Positions 18,816-28,826 are shown, counted from the first letter of the stretch. The stretch: 64,000 bases of DNA from Balneola sp. (GCA_002694685.1 NZMW01000002.1:62001-126000); one strand, 5' to 3'. The notes: a model not told the origin generated them from the sequence alone. Numbers and translations: made by a program.

Positions 18816-18836
18816 GCGCAAGCGTCCGCTTGTGTT
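18816..18836. repeat. REP-like palindromic repeat copy 1
   Basis: The core CAAGCG-TC-CGCTTG (18819-18832) is a perfect 6-bp inverted repeat. In the opposite orientation, 21 nt match copies 2 and 4. It sits in the gap between the convergent cdaA and aldo/keto reductase genes, a typical REP location. Confidence 0.7.
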
Positions 18837-18844
18837 GCCCTTAA

Positions 18845-19831
18845 CTACCACCGCTGATGAACTAAGGGCTTGATATCATCTTCATAAATCTTTTCAATTT
18901 CATTCATGATATTATCAGAAATGGGATCAGCATCAGAAGCTGCAAGGTTATCAGCAACGTGTTTAACAGATGATGCACCCGGTATCACACAGCTGACTTC
19001 ATCTCTCATTAGCACCCATTTCAGTGCAAGTTGTACCAAATCCTGGTTGTCAGGAAGGTGGTCTTTCAATTTTTCTACAGCTTCAATACCGGTTTCGTAA
19101 GGAATACCGGAAAAGGTCTCCCCAACATCAAAAGCACTTCCATCACGATTGAAATTACGGTGATCATTCTCTCCAAAAGTCGTGTCTTTAGAAAACTTAC
19201 CCGTCAGCAATCCACTAGCCAAAGGTACTCTGACGATGATACCTATATTCTTTTCTTTTGCTTTAGGAAAAAGGAGCTCATGCGGTCGCTGACGAAACAT
19301 ATTATAAATTACCTGAATGCTCGTCACGTTATCATATTCCAGAGCTTTTAAACCTTCTTCAACCTTCTCGATGCTAACACCGAGATTTTGGATTTTGCCT
19401 TCCTCTTTAAGTTTCTCAAATTCACCAAAAATCTCAGGCCGATAATAAACTTCTGTTGGCGGGCAGTGAAGTTGAATAAGGTCGATGGTTTCAACATCTA
19501 ACCGTTGGAGAGAGTCCTCTACATAACTCCGAAGCTTTTCAGCTGTATAATTTTCGTTAGTGTGAGGATTAATCTGCCGTCCGCATTTAGTGGCAACATA
19601 AATTCGTTTGTCAGCATTTTTGATGGCTTTACCTACCGCAACTTCACTGTCGGTTGCCTTATACACATCTGCGGTATCAATGAAATTACAGCCATGAGCT
19701 ATAGCTTCTTCCAGAGTCTTTTGGGCTACATTATGATCAAATTCGGTTCCCCATTTTCCTCCAAGCTGCCATGTTCCAAGCGATACTTCAGAAATTTTGA
19801 ATCCGGTTTTGCCTAACGTTCTATAATTCAT
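18845..19831 (-). CDS. aldo/keto reductase
   Basis: A 328-residue NADPH-dependent oxidoreductase of the AKR superfamily. It opens MNYRTLGKTGFKISEVSLG. The catalytic residues fit FIDTADVYKATDSE (Asp and Tyr), VATKCG (Lys) and IDLIQLHCPP (His). The coenzyme-binding region is near VIPGASSVKHVADN. The substrate is unknown; this subgroup generally reduces aldehydes or sugar ketones. It is single-gene, flanked on both sides by REP-like palindromes. Confidence 0.88.
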   Translation of the reverse strand: MNYRTLGKTGFKISEVSLGTWQLGGKWGTEFDHNVAQKTLEEAIAHGCNFIDTADVYKATDSEVAVGKAIKNADKRIYVATKCGRQINPHTNENYTAEKLRSYVEDSLQRLDVETIDLIQLHCPPTEVYYRPEIFGEFEKLKEEGKIQNLGVSIEKVEEGLKALEYDNVTSIQVIYNMFRQRPHELLFPKAKEKNIGIIVRVPLASGLLTGKFSKDTTFGENDHRNFNRDGSAFDVGETFSGIPYETGIEAVEKLKDHLPDNQDLVQLALKWVLMRDEVSCVIPGASSVKHVADNLAASDADPISDNIMNEIEKIYEDDIKPLVHQRW

Positions 19832-19883
19832 TTATCTAAACAGTTTTGTGTATGATTTTCAGAAAGGTAAACATATCAATTGG

Positions 19884-19904
19884 CTAAAGCATTTGATGCT
19901 TTAG
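19884..19904. repeat. AT-rich palindrome in the RAYT flank
   Basis: TAAAGCAT-TTG-ATGCTTTA forms a perfect 8-bp inverted repeat. A diverged version (ATCATTTGATGCTTCC) follows REP copy 4 near 20671. A related dyad on both flanks of the transposase unit suggests it is part of the mobile arrangement. Confidence 0.5.
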
Positions 19905-19915
19905 ATATTAACTTC

Positions 19916-19942
19916 GCACAAGCGGACGCTTGCGCTAGAAGT
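19916..19942. repeat. REP-like palindromic repeat copy 2
   Basis: A 27-bp stretch from GCACAAGC to CTAGAAGT, identical to copy 4 (20643-20669) and in the same orientation. The core is CAAGCG-GA-CGCTTG. Copies 2 and 4 bracket the transposase gene. Confidence 0.75.
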
Positions 19943-19972
19943 GGCGATGAAAAATTATTAGCAAGACTAGTT

Positions 19973-19986
19973 CAAGCGTCCGCTTG
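19973..19986. repeat. REP-like palindromic repeat copy 3 (core only, inverted)
   Basis: CAAGCG-TC-CGCTTG lies 23 bp past the transposase stop, inverted relative to copy 2. The inverted pair (copies 2 and 3) resembles a BIME-like unit. Confidence 0.65.
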
Positions 19987-20009
19987 GACGGAATAGTACC
20001 CATCAATAA

Positions 20010-20558
20010 CTAGTAAATAATTTCAATATCCAGTATTCCTTTGCCACCATAATAGTCATCGGCGCTACTATACTTCCAATGTTTGGGATGCTTAACAAAA
20101 CCAGCTTTCACAGGGTTGAAATGCAAATACTCCAATTTTTGATGAATCATATTGCCTGAAGTTAATTCTATAGGGTGATTATGTTGTTGCCAAAATTGCC
20201 AGTTATGGTTATTCCCATTTTTTAGTCCGGCTCTTTTCATCATCCAAGTCATCCATTCTTTCCGACTTTCTTTCGGATAAGATGCAATCTCTTCTTTAAG
20301 CTTTCTTGAGGTGAAACTTTTAAAATCTCGCAGAATATTTTGCATGGGTTGCTTTTTTGTCCCTATGATTAAATGAACATGACTCGGCATTATACACCAT
20401 GCATAAAGAATTAGACCTTTTTTGTTTTGGCAAAACCTAAAGCTACTAAGTAAGATTTCTTGATAGTTTGGTCTTATGAAAACGTCAATCCAGTTTATCA
20501 CAGAAAAAGTCACAAAGTAAGGGCTGGACTGATTATGGAACTTATATTTTCGGCTCAT
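20010..20558 (-). CDS. REP-associated tyrosine transposase (RAYT, Y1/HUH family)
   Basis: A 182-residue IS200-like single-strand transposase. The HUH motif is MPSHVHLIIG (H60 and H62), and the proposed catalytic tyrosine is Y144 in QKLEYLHFNPVKAG. Family knowledge: RAYTs are domesticated single-copy transposases that bind and cleave REP palindromes. The gene looks complete and is flanked by four copies of the same GC-rich palindrome within about 1.9 kb, which supports RAYT over an ordinary IS. No terminal repeats of a full IS are seen. Confidence 0.88.
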   Translation of the reverse strand: MSRKYKFHNQSSPYFVTFSVINWIDVFIRPNYQEILLSSFRFCQNKKGLILYAWCIMPSHVHLIIGTKKQPMQNILRDFKSFTSRKLKEEIASYPKESRKEWMTWMMKRAGLKNGNNHNWQFWQQHNHPIELTSGNMIHQKLEYLHFNPVKAGFVKHPKHWKYSSADDYYGGKGILDIEIIY

Positions 20559-20642
20559 TGTAAGATTTTGTTTTTGATACTTACTATGTAAGAGCCGTAT
20601 TAATATGATTCCTTACAAAAATTATACTGTAAGTGGGAAATT

Positions 20643-20669
20643 GCACAAGCGGACGCTTGCGCTAGAAGT
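20643..20669. repeat. REP-like palindromic repeat copy 4
   Basis: Identical over 27 bp to copy 2. It lies about 85 bp upstream of the RAYT start codon, the expected position for a REP next to its transposase. It is followed by a diverged copy of the ATTTGATGC dyad. Confidence 0.75.
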
Positions 20670-20707
20670 ATCATTTGATGCTTCCAATAACTGAGATAGA
20701 AGAATAA

Positions 20708-21715
20708 TTAACTACCCAAAAACTCTTTCATCAAATCCCGGGCAGCCTTATACGAAGAAATTTCACCTTCCTGTACCTGCTTTCGATAAGATTCCAATCG
20801 GGACTTCAATTTAGGATCTCCATAAAAGGCATGATGGAGTTCCTGATTGATGCTTTCGTTGAGCCAGTAGTTTGCTTGTTCTTTGCGCTGCTGTTCAAAG
20901 TAACCTTTGGTTTTTGTGTGGCGAACAAATTCATCCACAATTTCCCAAACATCAGGAATTCCTTTGTTGTGAAAAGCAGAACAGGTGGTAACTTTAGGAA
21001 TCCAGCCGGAATCAGTGGGAGGGAAAAGGTGCAACGCATTTTTATACTCTGCCATTGCTCGCTTTGCAGCATCTTCGTTTCCTGAATCAGCTTTGTTGAT
21101 GACAATAGAGTCGGCCATTTCCATGATGCCCCTTTTAATACCCTGAAGCTCATCTCCGGCCCCGGCCAGCATCAACAGTAAAAAGAAATCAACCATTGAA
21201 TGTACGGCCGTTTCTGACTGACCAACGCCAACGGTTTCAATGAGAATAGTATCAAAACCTGCCGCTTCGCAAAGGGTTATGGTTTCACGCGTGCTCCTTG
21301 CTACGCCACCCAGAGAGCCCGAAGTGGGGGTAGGCCGGATGTAAGCCTTGGGGTGGTGAGATAGCGTCTCCATGCGCGTTTTGTCGCCAAGAATGCTTCC
21401 CCGGGTTTTTGAGCTGCTGGGGTCAACTGCAAGAACGGCTAATGAGCGATCTTGTTCATCAATGATATAGTTTCCGAACGCCTCTATAAAGGTACTCTTT
21501 CCCACGCCGGGGACTCCGGTAATGCCAATGCGAATGGAATTTCCGGAATGAGGCAGGCAGCCTTCAATAATTTCCTGAGCTAAATCCAGATGTTCTTGCT
21601 TAGTACTTTCTATAAGAGTGATGGCCCGGCTAAGAAGCATGCGGTTTCCGGAAACAATGCCATCTATAAATTCCTGAGCTGAAAGTTCTTTTTTAGGCAT
21701 TGGAATAGTTTTCAA
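20708..21715 (-). CDS. meaB: methylmalonyl-CoA mutase-associated GTPase MeaB
   Basis: A 335-residue G3E-type GTPase chaperone that loads and protects the B12 cofactor of methylmalonyl-CoA mutase. Walker A is [10 protein letters not shown]; further motifs are [30 protein letters not shown] and NKAD. Its start overlaps the mutase large subunit gene by 23 bp, so all three genes form one operon. It acts in propionate and branched-chain catabolism in the cytoplasm. Confidence 0.93.
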   Translation of the reverse strand: MKTIPMPKKELSAQEFIDGIVSGNRMLLSRAITLIESTKQEHLDLAQEIIEGCLPHSGNSIRIGITGVPGVGKSTFIEAFGNYIIDEQDRSLAVLAVDPSSSKTRGSILGDKTRMETLSHHPKAYIRPTPTSGSLGGVARSTRETITLCEAAGFDTILIETVGVGQSETAVHSMVDFFLLLMLAGAGDELQGIKRGIMEMADSIVINKADSGNEDAAKRAMAEYKNALHLFPPTDSGWIPKVTTCSAFHNKGIPDVWEIVDEFVRHTKTKGYFEQQRKEQANYWLNESINQELHHAFYGDPKLKSRLESYRKQVQEGEISSYKAARDLMKEFLGS

Positions 21716-23831
21716 TCAACACATCCAGAATTTGTTTTGCTGCTTTGGGAATTACCGTTCCGGGACCAAATACAGCTGTAACTCCTGCATCATATAAGAA
21801 ATCGTAATCTTGTTGAGGGATCACTCCGCCGGCAATTACTATGATATCTTCTCGGTCTTGTTTCTTGAGTTCTGAAATAACTTCCGGGACTAAGGTTTTA
21901 TGTCCGCCTGCAAGACTAGAAACACCCAAAATATGCACGTCATTTTCAACAGCTTGCCGGGCAGCTTCTTCAGGGGTTTGAAAGAGCGGGCCGATATCTA
22001 CATCAAAACCTAAATCAGCAAAGCTGGTAGAAATAACCTTCGCGCCACGGTCATGCCCATCCTGACCCATTTTGGCAACCATGATTCTTGGGCGGCGACC
22101 ATCCAACTCAGCAAATTGGTCTGCTGCTTCGAGAGCTGCTTTAAACTGATCGTTATTTTTGAGTTCAGAAGAATACACGCCGGAAATTGATTTTATGGTT
22201 GCTTTATATCGCCCAAAAGCTTCTTCCATGGCGTCTGAAATCTCGCCAAGTGTAGCTCTTTCTCGGGCAGCATCAATGGCTAAAGCTAATAAATTTCCAT
22301 CACCTGATTCAGCACCTTGTGTTAGTTTATTGAGAGCTGTTTTGACGGCATCATCATCACGGTCTTCCTTCATTTTGTTGATGCGTTCGATTTGAGACTT
22401 CCGAACTTTCACATTATCTACATCCCGTACATCAATTTCTGATTTTTCATCCGTTTGGAATTTGTTCACTCCTACAATGGTGTCTTTCCCGGAATCGATT
22501 CGTGCTTGTTTTCTGGCAGCAGCTTCTTCAATTCTCATTTTGGGAATTCCAGTCTCAATCGCTTTGGCCATGCCGCCTAATTCTTCTACTTCACCAATAA
22601 GCGACCAGGCACGTCGGGCAATCTTATCGGTCAGATACTCAACATAATAAGAGCCGGCCCACGGGTCCACGGCTTTAGTTATTCCGGTTTCTTCCTGAAG
22701 ATAAAGCTGAGTATTTCGAGCAATACGGGCTGAGAAATCTGTAGGCAGCGCAATGGCCTCATCTAAGGCGTTGGTATGTAGAGACTGAGTATGCCCCAAC
22801 GCAGCAGCCATTGCTTCAATAGTCGTACGGGCTACATTATTGAAGGGATCTTGTTCGGTTAGACTCCATCCTGAAGTTTGAGAATGTGTTCGAAGCGAAA
22901 GTGATTTTGTATTCTTTGGGTTGAAAGACTTCACAATTTTAGCCCACAACATACGCGCGGCCCTCATCTTGGCGATCTCCATAAAATGGTTCATCCCAAT
23001 TCCCCAGAAGAATGAGATACGCGGAGCGAATTCGTCAATATCCATTCCGGCTTCAATCCCGGTCCGCAGATACTCGAGTCCATCGGCTAAGGTGTAAGCA
23101 AGTTCAATATCACAAGTAGCACCCGCTTCCTGCATATGGTAGCCACTCACGGAAATGGAATTGAAACGGGGCATATTCTGTGAGGTGTATTCAAAAATAT
23201 CCCCTATAATTTTCATAGATGGCTTCGGTGGATAGATGTAGGTATTCCGAACCATGAACTCTTTGAGGATATCATTTTGGATGGTTCCCGCAAGCTGTTC
23301 CGGTTTTACGCCCTGCTCTTCAGCAGCTACAATGTAGAAAGCCATGACGGGAATTACAGCTCCATTCATGGTCATGGAAACCGACATTTTATCTAAAGGA
23401 ATTTGGTCGAAAAGGATTTTCATATCCTCAACCGAATCGATAGCAACACCGGCTTTGCCTACATCACCTGAAACTCTGGGATGGTCAGAATCATATCCTC
23501 GGTGGGTGGCCAAGTCAAAAGCTACAGAAAGACCTTTCTGCCCAGCCTCTAAGTTTTTTCTGTAAAAAGCATTTGATTCTTCCGCTGTAGAAAAACCTGC
23601 GTATTGGCGAATAGTCCATGGCCGAACAGCATACATGGTCGAGTAGGGTCCCCGGAGATAAGGAGGAATTCCGGCTGCGTAATTCAGGTGCTCTAGTTCC
23701 TGAATGTCATCTTTGGAAAACTGCTGCTTCACTGAAATCTTCTCAGGTGTTTCCCAAACTTGTTCATTTTGGGTTTCTTTTTTTGTAGCTGCGGATGGAT
23801 TGAAATCGATCTTTGAAAAGTCTTTCTTCAT
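21693..23831 (-). CDS. scpA: methylmalonyl-CoA mutase, catalytic (large) subunit
   Basis: A 712-residue B12-dependent enzyme that interconverts methylmalonyl-CoA and succinyl-CoA. The TIM-barrel part has [20 protein letters not shown] and the [16 protein letters not shown] substrate region. The C-terminal B12 domain carries the base-off motif [13 protein letters not shown], with the cobalt ligand H593. The length is normal for the large subunit. Its ATG overlaps the small-subunit stop (TAATG), and it overlaps meaB at the 3' end. Confidence 0.95.
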   Translation of the reverse strand: MKKDFSKIDFNPSAATKKETQNEQVWETPEKISVKQQFSKDDIQELEHLNYAAGIPPYLRGPYSTMYAVRPWTIRQYAGFSTAEESNAFYRKNLEAGQKGLSVAFDLATHRGYDSDHPRVSGDVGKAGVAIDSVEDMKILFDQIPLDKMSVSMTMNGAVIPVMAFYIVAAEEQGVKPEQLAGTIQNDILKEFMVRNTYIYPPKPSMKIIGDIFEYTSQNMPRFNSISVSGYHMQEAGATCDIELAYTLADGLEYLRTGIEAGMDIDEFAPRISFFWGIGMNHFMEIAKMRAARMLWAKIVKSFNPKNTKSLSLRTHSQTSGWSLTEQDPFNNVARTTIEAMAAALGHTQSLHTNALDEAIALPTDFSARIARNTQLYLQEETGITKAVDPWAGSYYVEYLTDKIARRAWSLIGEVEELGGMAKAIETGIPKMRIEEAAARKQARIDSGKDTIVGVNKFQTDEKSEIDVRDVDNVKVRKSQIERINKMKEDRDDDAVKTALNKLTQGAESGDGNLLALAIDAARERATLGEISDAMEEAFGRYKATIKSISGVYSSELKNNDQFKAALEAADQFAELDGRRPRIMVAKMGQDGHDRGAKVISTSFADLGFDVDIGPLFQTPEEAARQAVENDVHILGVSSLAGGHKTLVPEVISELKKQDREDIIVIAGGVIPQQDYDFLYDAGVTAVFGPGTVIPKAAKQILDVLIENYSNA

Positions 23832-25237
23832 TATCCTTCTCCGTTTTGAAGTTCAGCTTCGATATTCAGAAAAGTAACTTTCTTAATGTCTGTTTTTTCC
23901 GCTGATTTGAAATCAGGATTCTCAAAACCTTGAATCATGAAGTCTGCATTTTGATGATCTCCTTCAGGCTGGTATTTATTTACCCCAACCAAGACTTTAC
24001 TTTTTTCTTTATAAGCTTTCACTTTCTCTGCTTTGGATGTAGAAATCAAATTCTGGATAAATCCTTTTTTAAGGCATTCATGAAAACGGCCTTTACCTTC
24101 AATTTCCTGAAATAATTCCCAGGCTTTTTTGGCAATGTTCTCTGTTAAAACCTCAATGTAATAAGAGCCTGATCCGGGATCAGCGACTTTATCGAGATAG
24201 GTCTCTTCCTGTAATATGATTTGCGTATTTCGGGCAATGCGGGAAGCAAAATCTGAGCTTTCAGAAAAGTGCTGATCGTAACGGTGTATGGTTATTGAGT
24301 CAGCCCCGCCTAAGGCCGCTGACATTGCTTCCGTAGTGGCGCGAAGCATATTATTATGGGCGTCGGTTTTTGATTTATTCCACAAACAGGTTTCGGCAGA
24401 GATATATGACTTACTCTCTTTTAGATTATACTCATCCAAAACCTGAGACCATACTATTCTAAAAGCTCTGAACTTGGCAATTTCGAGAAAATAGTTTGAG
24501 CCAACAGAAAAGTTAAAGCTAATTCTGTCTGCTAAATTGTGCTCAAGCCCCAAATATTCATTTCCTTCCGCTAGGGCAAAACCCAGCTGTTGTATTATTG
24601 TTGCTCCGGCATTTCCATAAATGGAAGCATTAATCGTGCATGAGCTGAAATCAGCCCCAAAATTCAGCAAGTGTTCTCTAATACTTGAAGCAGAGGCCAG
24701 CTTGCCGGTCAAAACTGCAGCAGAAAGCGGAGCTTGATTGAAGAACACATTAAGTTCATCTGGCTCTAGCCCGCGTTCTTTACAAAGTTCTGTTAACCAC
24801 TCCGCAACTTTGTTTGTTGAAAGAACACTTTGGAATTGAAGGGTGATAAGTTCAATCTGAATACCTTCTAATAAAGACTTGAGGTCTTCTTTTGATTGCA
24901 GATAATTTTCTGTTGGTGAAAAAGACAACCCCAAAGCTCCGTTCTCAAGAGCCTCTAGTGCTTCTTTATTAGCCGATGTTACCTCTAAGCTCTCAATGGG
25001 TTCGATTATACACCAGTTACCATTGTCTTGAACAGCGACCCCGGAATGGCTTAAACTTTTCAGATTCTCTTCCCGATAAAAAGGAAGCGGGCTTATGCCT
25101 TCGCCCGAATTCCAGCGGAGGATCTCTTTATAATTCTTTCCTTTTAAATCGCCTTCAATTACGGTTTCCCACTTTTCGGTACTGATGGGAGGAAATTCAC
25201 TAAAATCGAGGGTATCTTCGAAATCTGATTTTTTCAA
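23831..25237 (-). CDS. mutA: methylmalonyl-CoA mutase small subunit, lacking a B12 domain
   Basis: A 468-residue paralogue of the large subunit that forms the non-catalytic half of the heterodimer. Conserved blocks include [20 protein letters not shown]-type residues (about 230-255), [20 protein letters not shown] and [10 protein letters not shown]. It ends soon after the TIM-barrel and lacks the roughly 130-residue C-terminal cobalamin-fold domain that many MutA proteins keep. It is the first gene of the mutA-scpA-meaB operon. A divergent acyl-CoA dehydrogenase starts 168 bp away. Confidence 0.88.
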   Translation of the reverse strand: MKKSDFEDTLDFSEFPPISTEKWETVIEGDLKGKNYKEILRWNSGEGISPLPFYREENLKSLSHSGVAVQDNGNWCIIEPIESLEVTSANKEALEALENGALGLSFSPTENYLQSKEDLKSLLEGIQIELITLQFQSVLSTNKVAEWLTELCKERGLEPDELNVFFNQAPLSAAVLTGKLASASSIREHLLNFGADFSSCTINASIYGNAGATIIQQLGFALAEGNEYLGLEHNLADRISFNFSVGSNYFLEIAKFRAFRIVWSQVLDEYNLKESKSYISAETCLWNKSKTDAHNNMLRATTEAMSAALGGADSITIHRYDQHFSESSDFASRIARNTQIILQEETYLDKVADPGSGSYYIEVLTENIAKKAWELFQEIEGKGRFHECLKKGFIQNLISTSKAEKVKAYKEKSKVLVGVNKYQPEGDHQNADFMIQGFENPDFKSAEKTDIKKVTFLNIEAELQNGEG

Positions 25238-25405
25238 AATCTGCAGTACAGTTTGTTAGTTTTAGTAATTTAAACGAAAATAAAGAGGTCAGCAGTTCTT
25301 TGCTAACCCGACATAAAAAATACGGTTTTAATTAGTAAAAAAGCGCTTACAATTTGTATATTCAGGTTCACATTCACTCATAAATTAATACAAAAAGTTT
25401 TATAG

Positions 25406-26569
25406 ATGGAACAAACTGAGCAACTCATTCCACCTTTAACACAGCTCACCGAAGACGAGCAAATGTTGAAAGAAGCCGCAGCTGATTTTGCTGAAGCATC
25501 AATCAAACCTCTAGTCGAGGAAATGGACGAAAACGCCAAGCTCGATCCCGGTCTGGTAAAGGAATTTTTTGAAATGGGATTGATGGGGATTGATATCCCT
25601 GAGAAGTATGCTGGTGGAGGAGGGACATTTATGATGTCCATTGTAGCCATTGAGCAAATTTCCAGAGTAGATGCTTCAGCCGGTGTATTTATGGATGTCC
25701 AGAATACTCTGGTTAATAATGCATTTATCAACTTCGGCTCTGACGAGATGAAGGACAAATATTTGCCCTTGCTGGCTACCGAGAAAGTGGGAGCCTACTG
25801 TTTATCTGAAGCCGGATCAGGAAGTGATGCTTTTGCTTTAAAAACGACTGCTAAGGAAGATGGCGATCATTACGTATTGAATGGCTCTAAGCTTTGGATT
25901 ACAAATGCGAACGAAGCAGACATTTTTTTAGTGATGGCAAACATCAATCCAGAAGCAGGATATAAAGGGATAACAGCATTTGTTGTAGAACGTGGAATGG
26001 AAGGCTTTTCAATTTCCAAAAAAGAAAATAAGCTTGGAATTCGCGCTAGCTCAACGTGTGAAATTTTATTAGAAGACTGTCGCGTTCCTAAAGAGAATGT
26101 AGTTGGTGAAGTAGGTAAAGGCTATAAAGTAGCTATCGAAACCCTTAATGAGGGAAGAATCGGTATCGGCGCTCAAATGATTGGAATTGCCCAGGGAGCT
26201 TTTGATGCAGCTCTGGCTTATGTCCAAGAACGAAAGCAGTTTGGTAAAGCCATTTCAGATTTTCAGGGTGTTCAGTTTCAATTGTCACGAATGGCAACAG
26301 ATATTGAGACCGCTCGACTATTGGTTTACAATGCAGCACGTATGAAAATGAATGGACAGAATTTCTTGAAAGAAGCCGCAATGGCTAAATTTTATTCCTC
26401 AGAAGTGGCCGAACGAGTAAGTTCTCAGGCTGTGGATTTATTTGGAGGATATGGATATGTGAAAGAATATCCCGTAGAAAAATATTACCGTGACTCTAAG
26501 ATCGGTAAAATCTACGAGGGTACAACGAACATGCAGCTCAGCACCATTGCTAAGTTGCTACTTCGATGA
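25406..26569 (+). CDS. acyl-CoA dehydrogenase
   Basis: A 387-residue FAD enzyme of fatty acid or branched-chain acyl-CoA oxidation. Motifs are AYCLSEAGSGSDAFAL (FAD and substrate), LWITNANEAD and ITAFVVERGMEGF. The catalytic base is E371 in KIYEGTTNMQ, as in short/branched-chain dehydrogenases. It lies divergent from the methylmalonyl-CoA mutase operon; a link through propionyl-CoA-yielding catabolism is plausible but inferred. Confidence 0.93.
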   Translation: MEQTEQLIPPLTQLTEDEQMLKEAAADFAEASIKPLVEEMDENAKLDPGLVKEFFEMGLMGIDIPEKYAGGGGTFMMSIVAIEQISRVDASAGVFMDVQNTLVNNAFINFGSDEMKDKYLPLLATEKVGAYCLSEAGSGSDAFALKTTAKEDGDHYVLNGSKLWITNANEADIFLVMANINPEAGYKGITAFVVERGMEGFSISKKENKLGIRASSTCEILLEDCRVPKENVVGEVGKGYKVAIETLNEGRIGIGAQMIGIAQGAFDAALAYVQERKQFGKAISDFQGVQFQLSRMATDIETARLLVYNAARMKMNGQNFLKEAAMAKFYSSEVAERVSSQAVDLFGGYGYVKEYPVEKYYRDSKIGKIYEGTTNMQLSTIAKLLLR

Positions 26570-26578
26570 GTGAGTGAG

Positions 26579-26604
26579 AAAAGGGGGCTTCGGCCCCCTT
26601 TTTA
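26579..26604. terminator. bidirectional intrinsic terminator
   Basis: A GGGGGC-TTCG-GCCCCC stem with a stable tetraloop, extended by A/T pairs and followed by T-runs. It separates the convergent acyl-CoA dehydrogenase and SUMF1-like genes. Confidence 0.88.
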
Positions 26605-26606
26605 TT

Positions 26607-27416
26607 TTAAGGCTCTGCAGGTTTAAAATGGAATAAGCCATTGAGGAACCGCTGTTTATTTAGCTCTTCTTGTGAAACAGCGCACCGGAATCCTACTTCA
26701 TAAAATTTAGCATCACTCAAAACACCAACTCGCCAATATACTTTCGATGTGGTTACCCAAGAATTAAAGCTCCCACCTCGCAAAATCCTGATCATATTAC
26801 CTTCAAGATCATGTAGCTCTTTGGGTTTTTCATAAAACTGATAATATTGCCCAATCCATTCCTGTACATTTCCACTCATATCATAAATACCGAGCTCGTT
26901 GGGTTTCTTTGTACCTACTTTAAACGAAAAAGAGACATTAGATTCCGATGTAATCGCATAGTTTTGTAATGAGTCTGGGTTATTGGTGCCTGAGTAGAGA
27001 AACTCTTTTCCACCTGAACGGGCTGCATATTCCCACTCATTTTCAGTGGGGAGTCGCCAGCCAAAGTAATTGCAATAGGCATCTGCATCATACCAGTCAA
27101 CTCGTACAACGGCTCGGTCACCACGTCCATAGTTATCATCCTCGGGTAGCTCTCTGCCTGTAGCTTTGGCAAAAGCGTCGTATTCTGCAAAGGTTACTTC
27201 ATACTTGCCGATGTAATAATCGTCGATTTTGACCTCATGAATAGGAAGAGCATCAGTGTTTACGCTATCGATTATATCACCCATAAAAAACGCACCCCCA
27301 TTTACTTTAATCATCTCAGGTTTAGAGATTTTCGGGGTATTTTTGAAAAGTGTACACCCTGAGGCAAGAAATAAAATAAAACCAAAAACGATAATAAAAG
27401 GCATTTTTAAGCGCAT
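26607..27416 (-). CDS. SUMF1/FGE-sulfatase-domain lipoprotein (GldK-like fold)
   Basis: From ATG at 27416 the protein has about 269 residues with a lipoprotein signal (MRLKMPFIIVFGFILFLASGC). An upstream ATG at 27479 would add 21 residues before the signal, so the shorter start is preferred. The body is a formylglycine-generating-enzyme-like domain: MIKVNGGAFFMGD, EVTFAEYDAFAK, WRLPTENEWEYAARSGG, GNVQEWIGQYYQ and ILRGGSFNSW. I see no catalytic cysteine pair, so it is probably a binding or structural protein like GldK. It is divergent from the PAS gene. Confidence 0.75.
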   Translation of the reverse strand: MRLKMPFIIVFGFILFLASGCTLFKNTPKISKPEMIKVNGGAFFMGDIIDSVNTDALPIHEVKIDDYYIGKYEVTFAEYDAFAKATGRELPEDDNYGRGDRAVVRVDWYDADAYCNYFGWRLPTENEWEYAARSGGKEFLYSGTNNPDSLQNYAITSESNVSFSFKVGTKKPNELGIYDMSGNVQEWIGQYYQFYEKPKELHDLEGNMIRILRGGSFNSWVTTSKVYWRVGVLSDAKFYEVGFRCAVSQEELNKQRFLNGLFHFKPAEP

Positions 27417-27501
27417 ACTAAAAAGGTAGTATATATTTAAAATAAATTCACCTCTAATTGGAATGATGTTGTTGTTCATGTAGTTCAGTTTGGGAATGAT
27501 C

Positions 27502-27516
27502 AGGTATAATCCTACC
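27502..27516. promoter_or_regulatory. possible operator dyad upstream of the PAS gene
   Basis: AGGTATAATCCTACC, read on the minus strand as GGTAGGATTATACCT, resembles dyads upstream of other signalling genes in this window (37840, 61065). It lies in the divergent promoter gap, 20 bp ahead of ATG 27537. Binding by any protein is inferred only. Confidence 0.25.
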
Positions 27517-27536
27517 CAATTAAATGATATAGTAAG

Positions 27537-28802
27537 ATGGATCAGAAGTTAGACTCTGAAGTTTTAGAACAGATTAAGCAATGTTGCAAAGATGAAGCAT
27601 CCTCCTCTAAGCTCGAGGAGCTGTTTGGGGAACTTTTTCAACACTTTCAGCAAGCAAAAAAGCAGCTCTCTTTACTTGAGCAAGCAATAAAGCATGATTA
27701 TGATTCGATTGTAATCACGGAATTGAATTTAGAAAAGCCGGGGCCGAAAATTGTTTATGTGAATGATGGATTTACACGAATGACGGGGTATTCTAAAGAA
27801 GAGGCGATAGGTAAAACACCAAGGATTTTACAGGGCGAAAAAACGGACCGCCATGTATTGGACCGCTTGAAAGAACGGCTAATTGAAGGACAGGCATTTT
27901 TTGGGCATACGGTTAACTACCGAAAAGATGGAACAGAATTTATTAATCAGTGGGATATTCACCCTCTGACTAACAGCAAAGGTGAAATCACACATTGGGT
28001 ATCTTATCAGCGTGATATCACGGAGCGTAAAGAGTCAAGTAAGTTGGTGTTTGATGCCAATCTAGACTTTGACAACCTTGCTGAAGAATCGAAAAAGACA
28101 TTTATCGATCTGGATGTTCAAGGCAATATCATTTCATCCAATAATTCCTTTAAAAACTTAATGGGCCACGATGCCGACGAATTGAAAACAGTAAAGGTTT
28201 GGGATCTTGTAGTAGAAAATGATAAAGAAGAGATGAAATCCTTATTTGCAGATTTTGAAGCAAAAAATATTGAGGATAAAACCTACCCGTGGGAATTTGT
28301 GCAAAAGAACGGAGATACTGTTAAGCTTGAAGGCAGCATAAATTACTTTGTAAGTAACGACGAGACAATTATTCGGGTACACTTTGATAATATCTCAATG
28401 CGAGACCGAATTATCGAAACACTTAAGAAAAAGAAAAATAGCCTGCAGGATATCGTAGGTAAAAAAGATGAATTTACCCTGCGCTTTGTAGTTGATTCGG
28501 AAGGCAACACAGGCTGTAAATTCGTTTCTGATAATTTCACATCTATTACCGGCCGCAAACCAGATGATGTTCTTGGAGAAGGCCTGAAAAGTGTAATTCA
28601 CGATGATGACATTAAAGCTGTTGAGCGCGCACTAGAAGGTGCATTCAATGGTGAAAAAACAAGTATCTCATGCAAATACGAAACTGCAGATGGAAATTAC
28701 GTTTCAGTAATTCAGTCATTTAAGCCAAGCTACGGCAAAAATGATAAAGTAGTGGATAGCGTTAAAAGCGTTGCTATGATTGAACTTGAAGTAGAGAATT
28801 AA
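27537..28802 (+). CDS. PAS-domain protein without output domain (LOV-like first PAS, no photoactive Cys)
   Basis: A 421-residue soluble protein made of an N-terminal helical segment (1-50) and three PAS domains (about 50-165, 175-290 and 305-415). The first is closest to LOV domains: YVNDGFTRMTGYSKEEAIG followed by GKTPRILQG. At the place of the adduct-forming cysteine in the LOV motif (GRNCRFLQ) there is proline (P95), so flavin photochemistry of the usual kind is not expected. No kinase, cyclase or DNA-binding domain follows; it must act through a partner. A terminator follows. Confidence 0.8.
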   Translation: MDQKLDSEVLEQIKQCCKDEASSSKLEELFGELFQHFQQAKKQLSLLEQAIKHDYDSIVITELNLEKPGPKIVYVNDGFTRMTGYSKEEAIGKTPRILQGEKTDRHVLDRLKERLIEGQAFFGHTVNYRKDGTEFINQWDIHPLTNSKGEITHWVSYQRDITERKESSKLVFDANLDFDNLAEESKKTFIDLDVQGNIISSNNSFKNLMGHDADELKTVKVWDLVVENDKEEMKSLFADFEAKNIEDKTYPWEFVQKNGDTVKLEGSINYFVSNDETIIRVHFDNISMRDRIIETLKKKKNSLQDIVGKKDEFTLRFVVDSEGNTGCKFVSDNFTSITGRKPDDVLGEGLKSVIHDDDIKAVERALEGAFNGEKTSISCKYETADGNYVSVIQSFKPSYGKNDKVVDSVKSVAMIELEVEN

Positions 28803-28826
28803 ATTTCTACTAAGTTATATTTTTAA

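Noticed and set aside
18816-20669. A CRISPR-like repeat array
   Set aside because: The repeats are palindromic, unevenly spaced, in both orientations and surround a RAYT gene; there are no spacers of equal size and no cas genes.
26607-27416. Active formylglycine-generating enzyme
   Set aside because: The catalytic cysteine pair is not visible near the C-terminus and no sulfatase gene is nearby.
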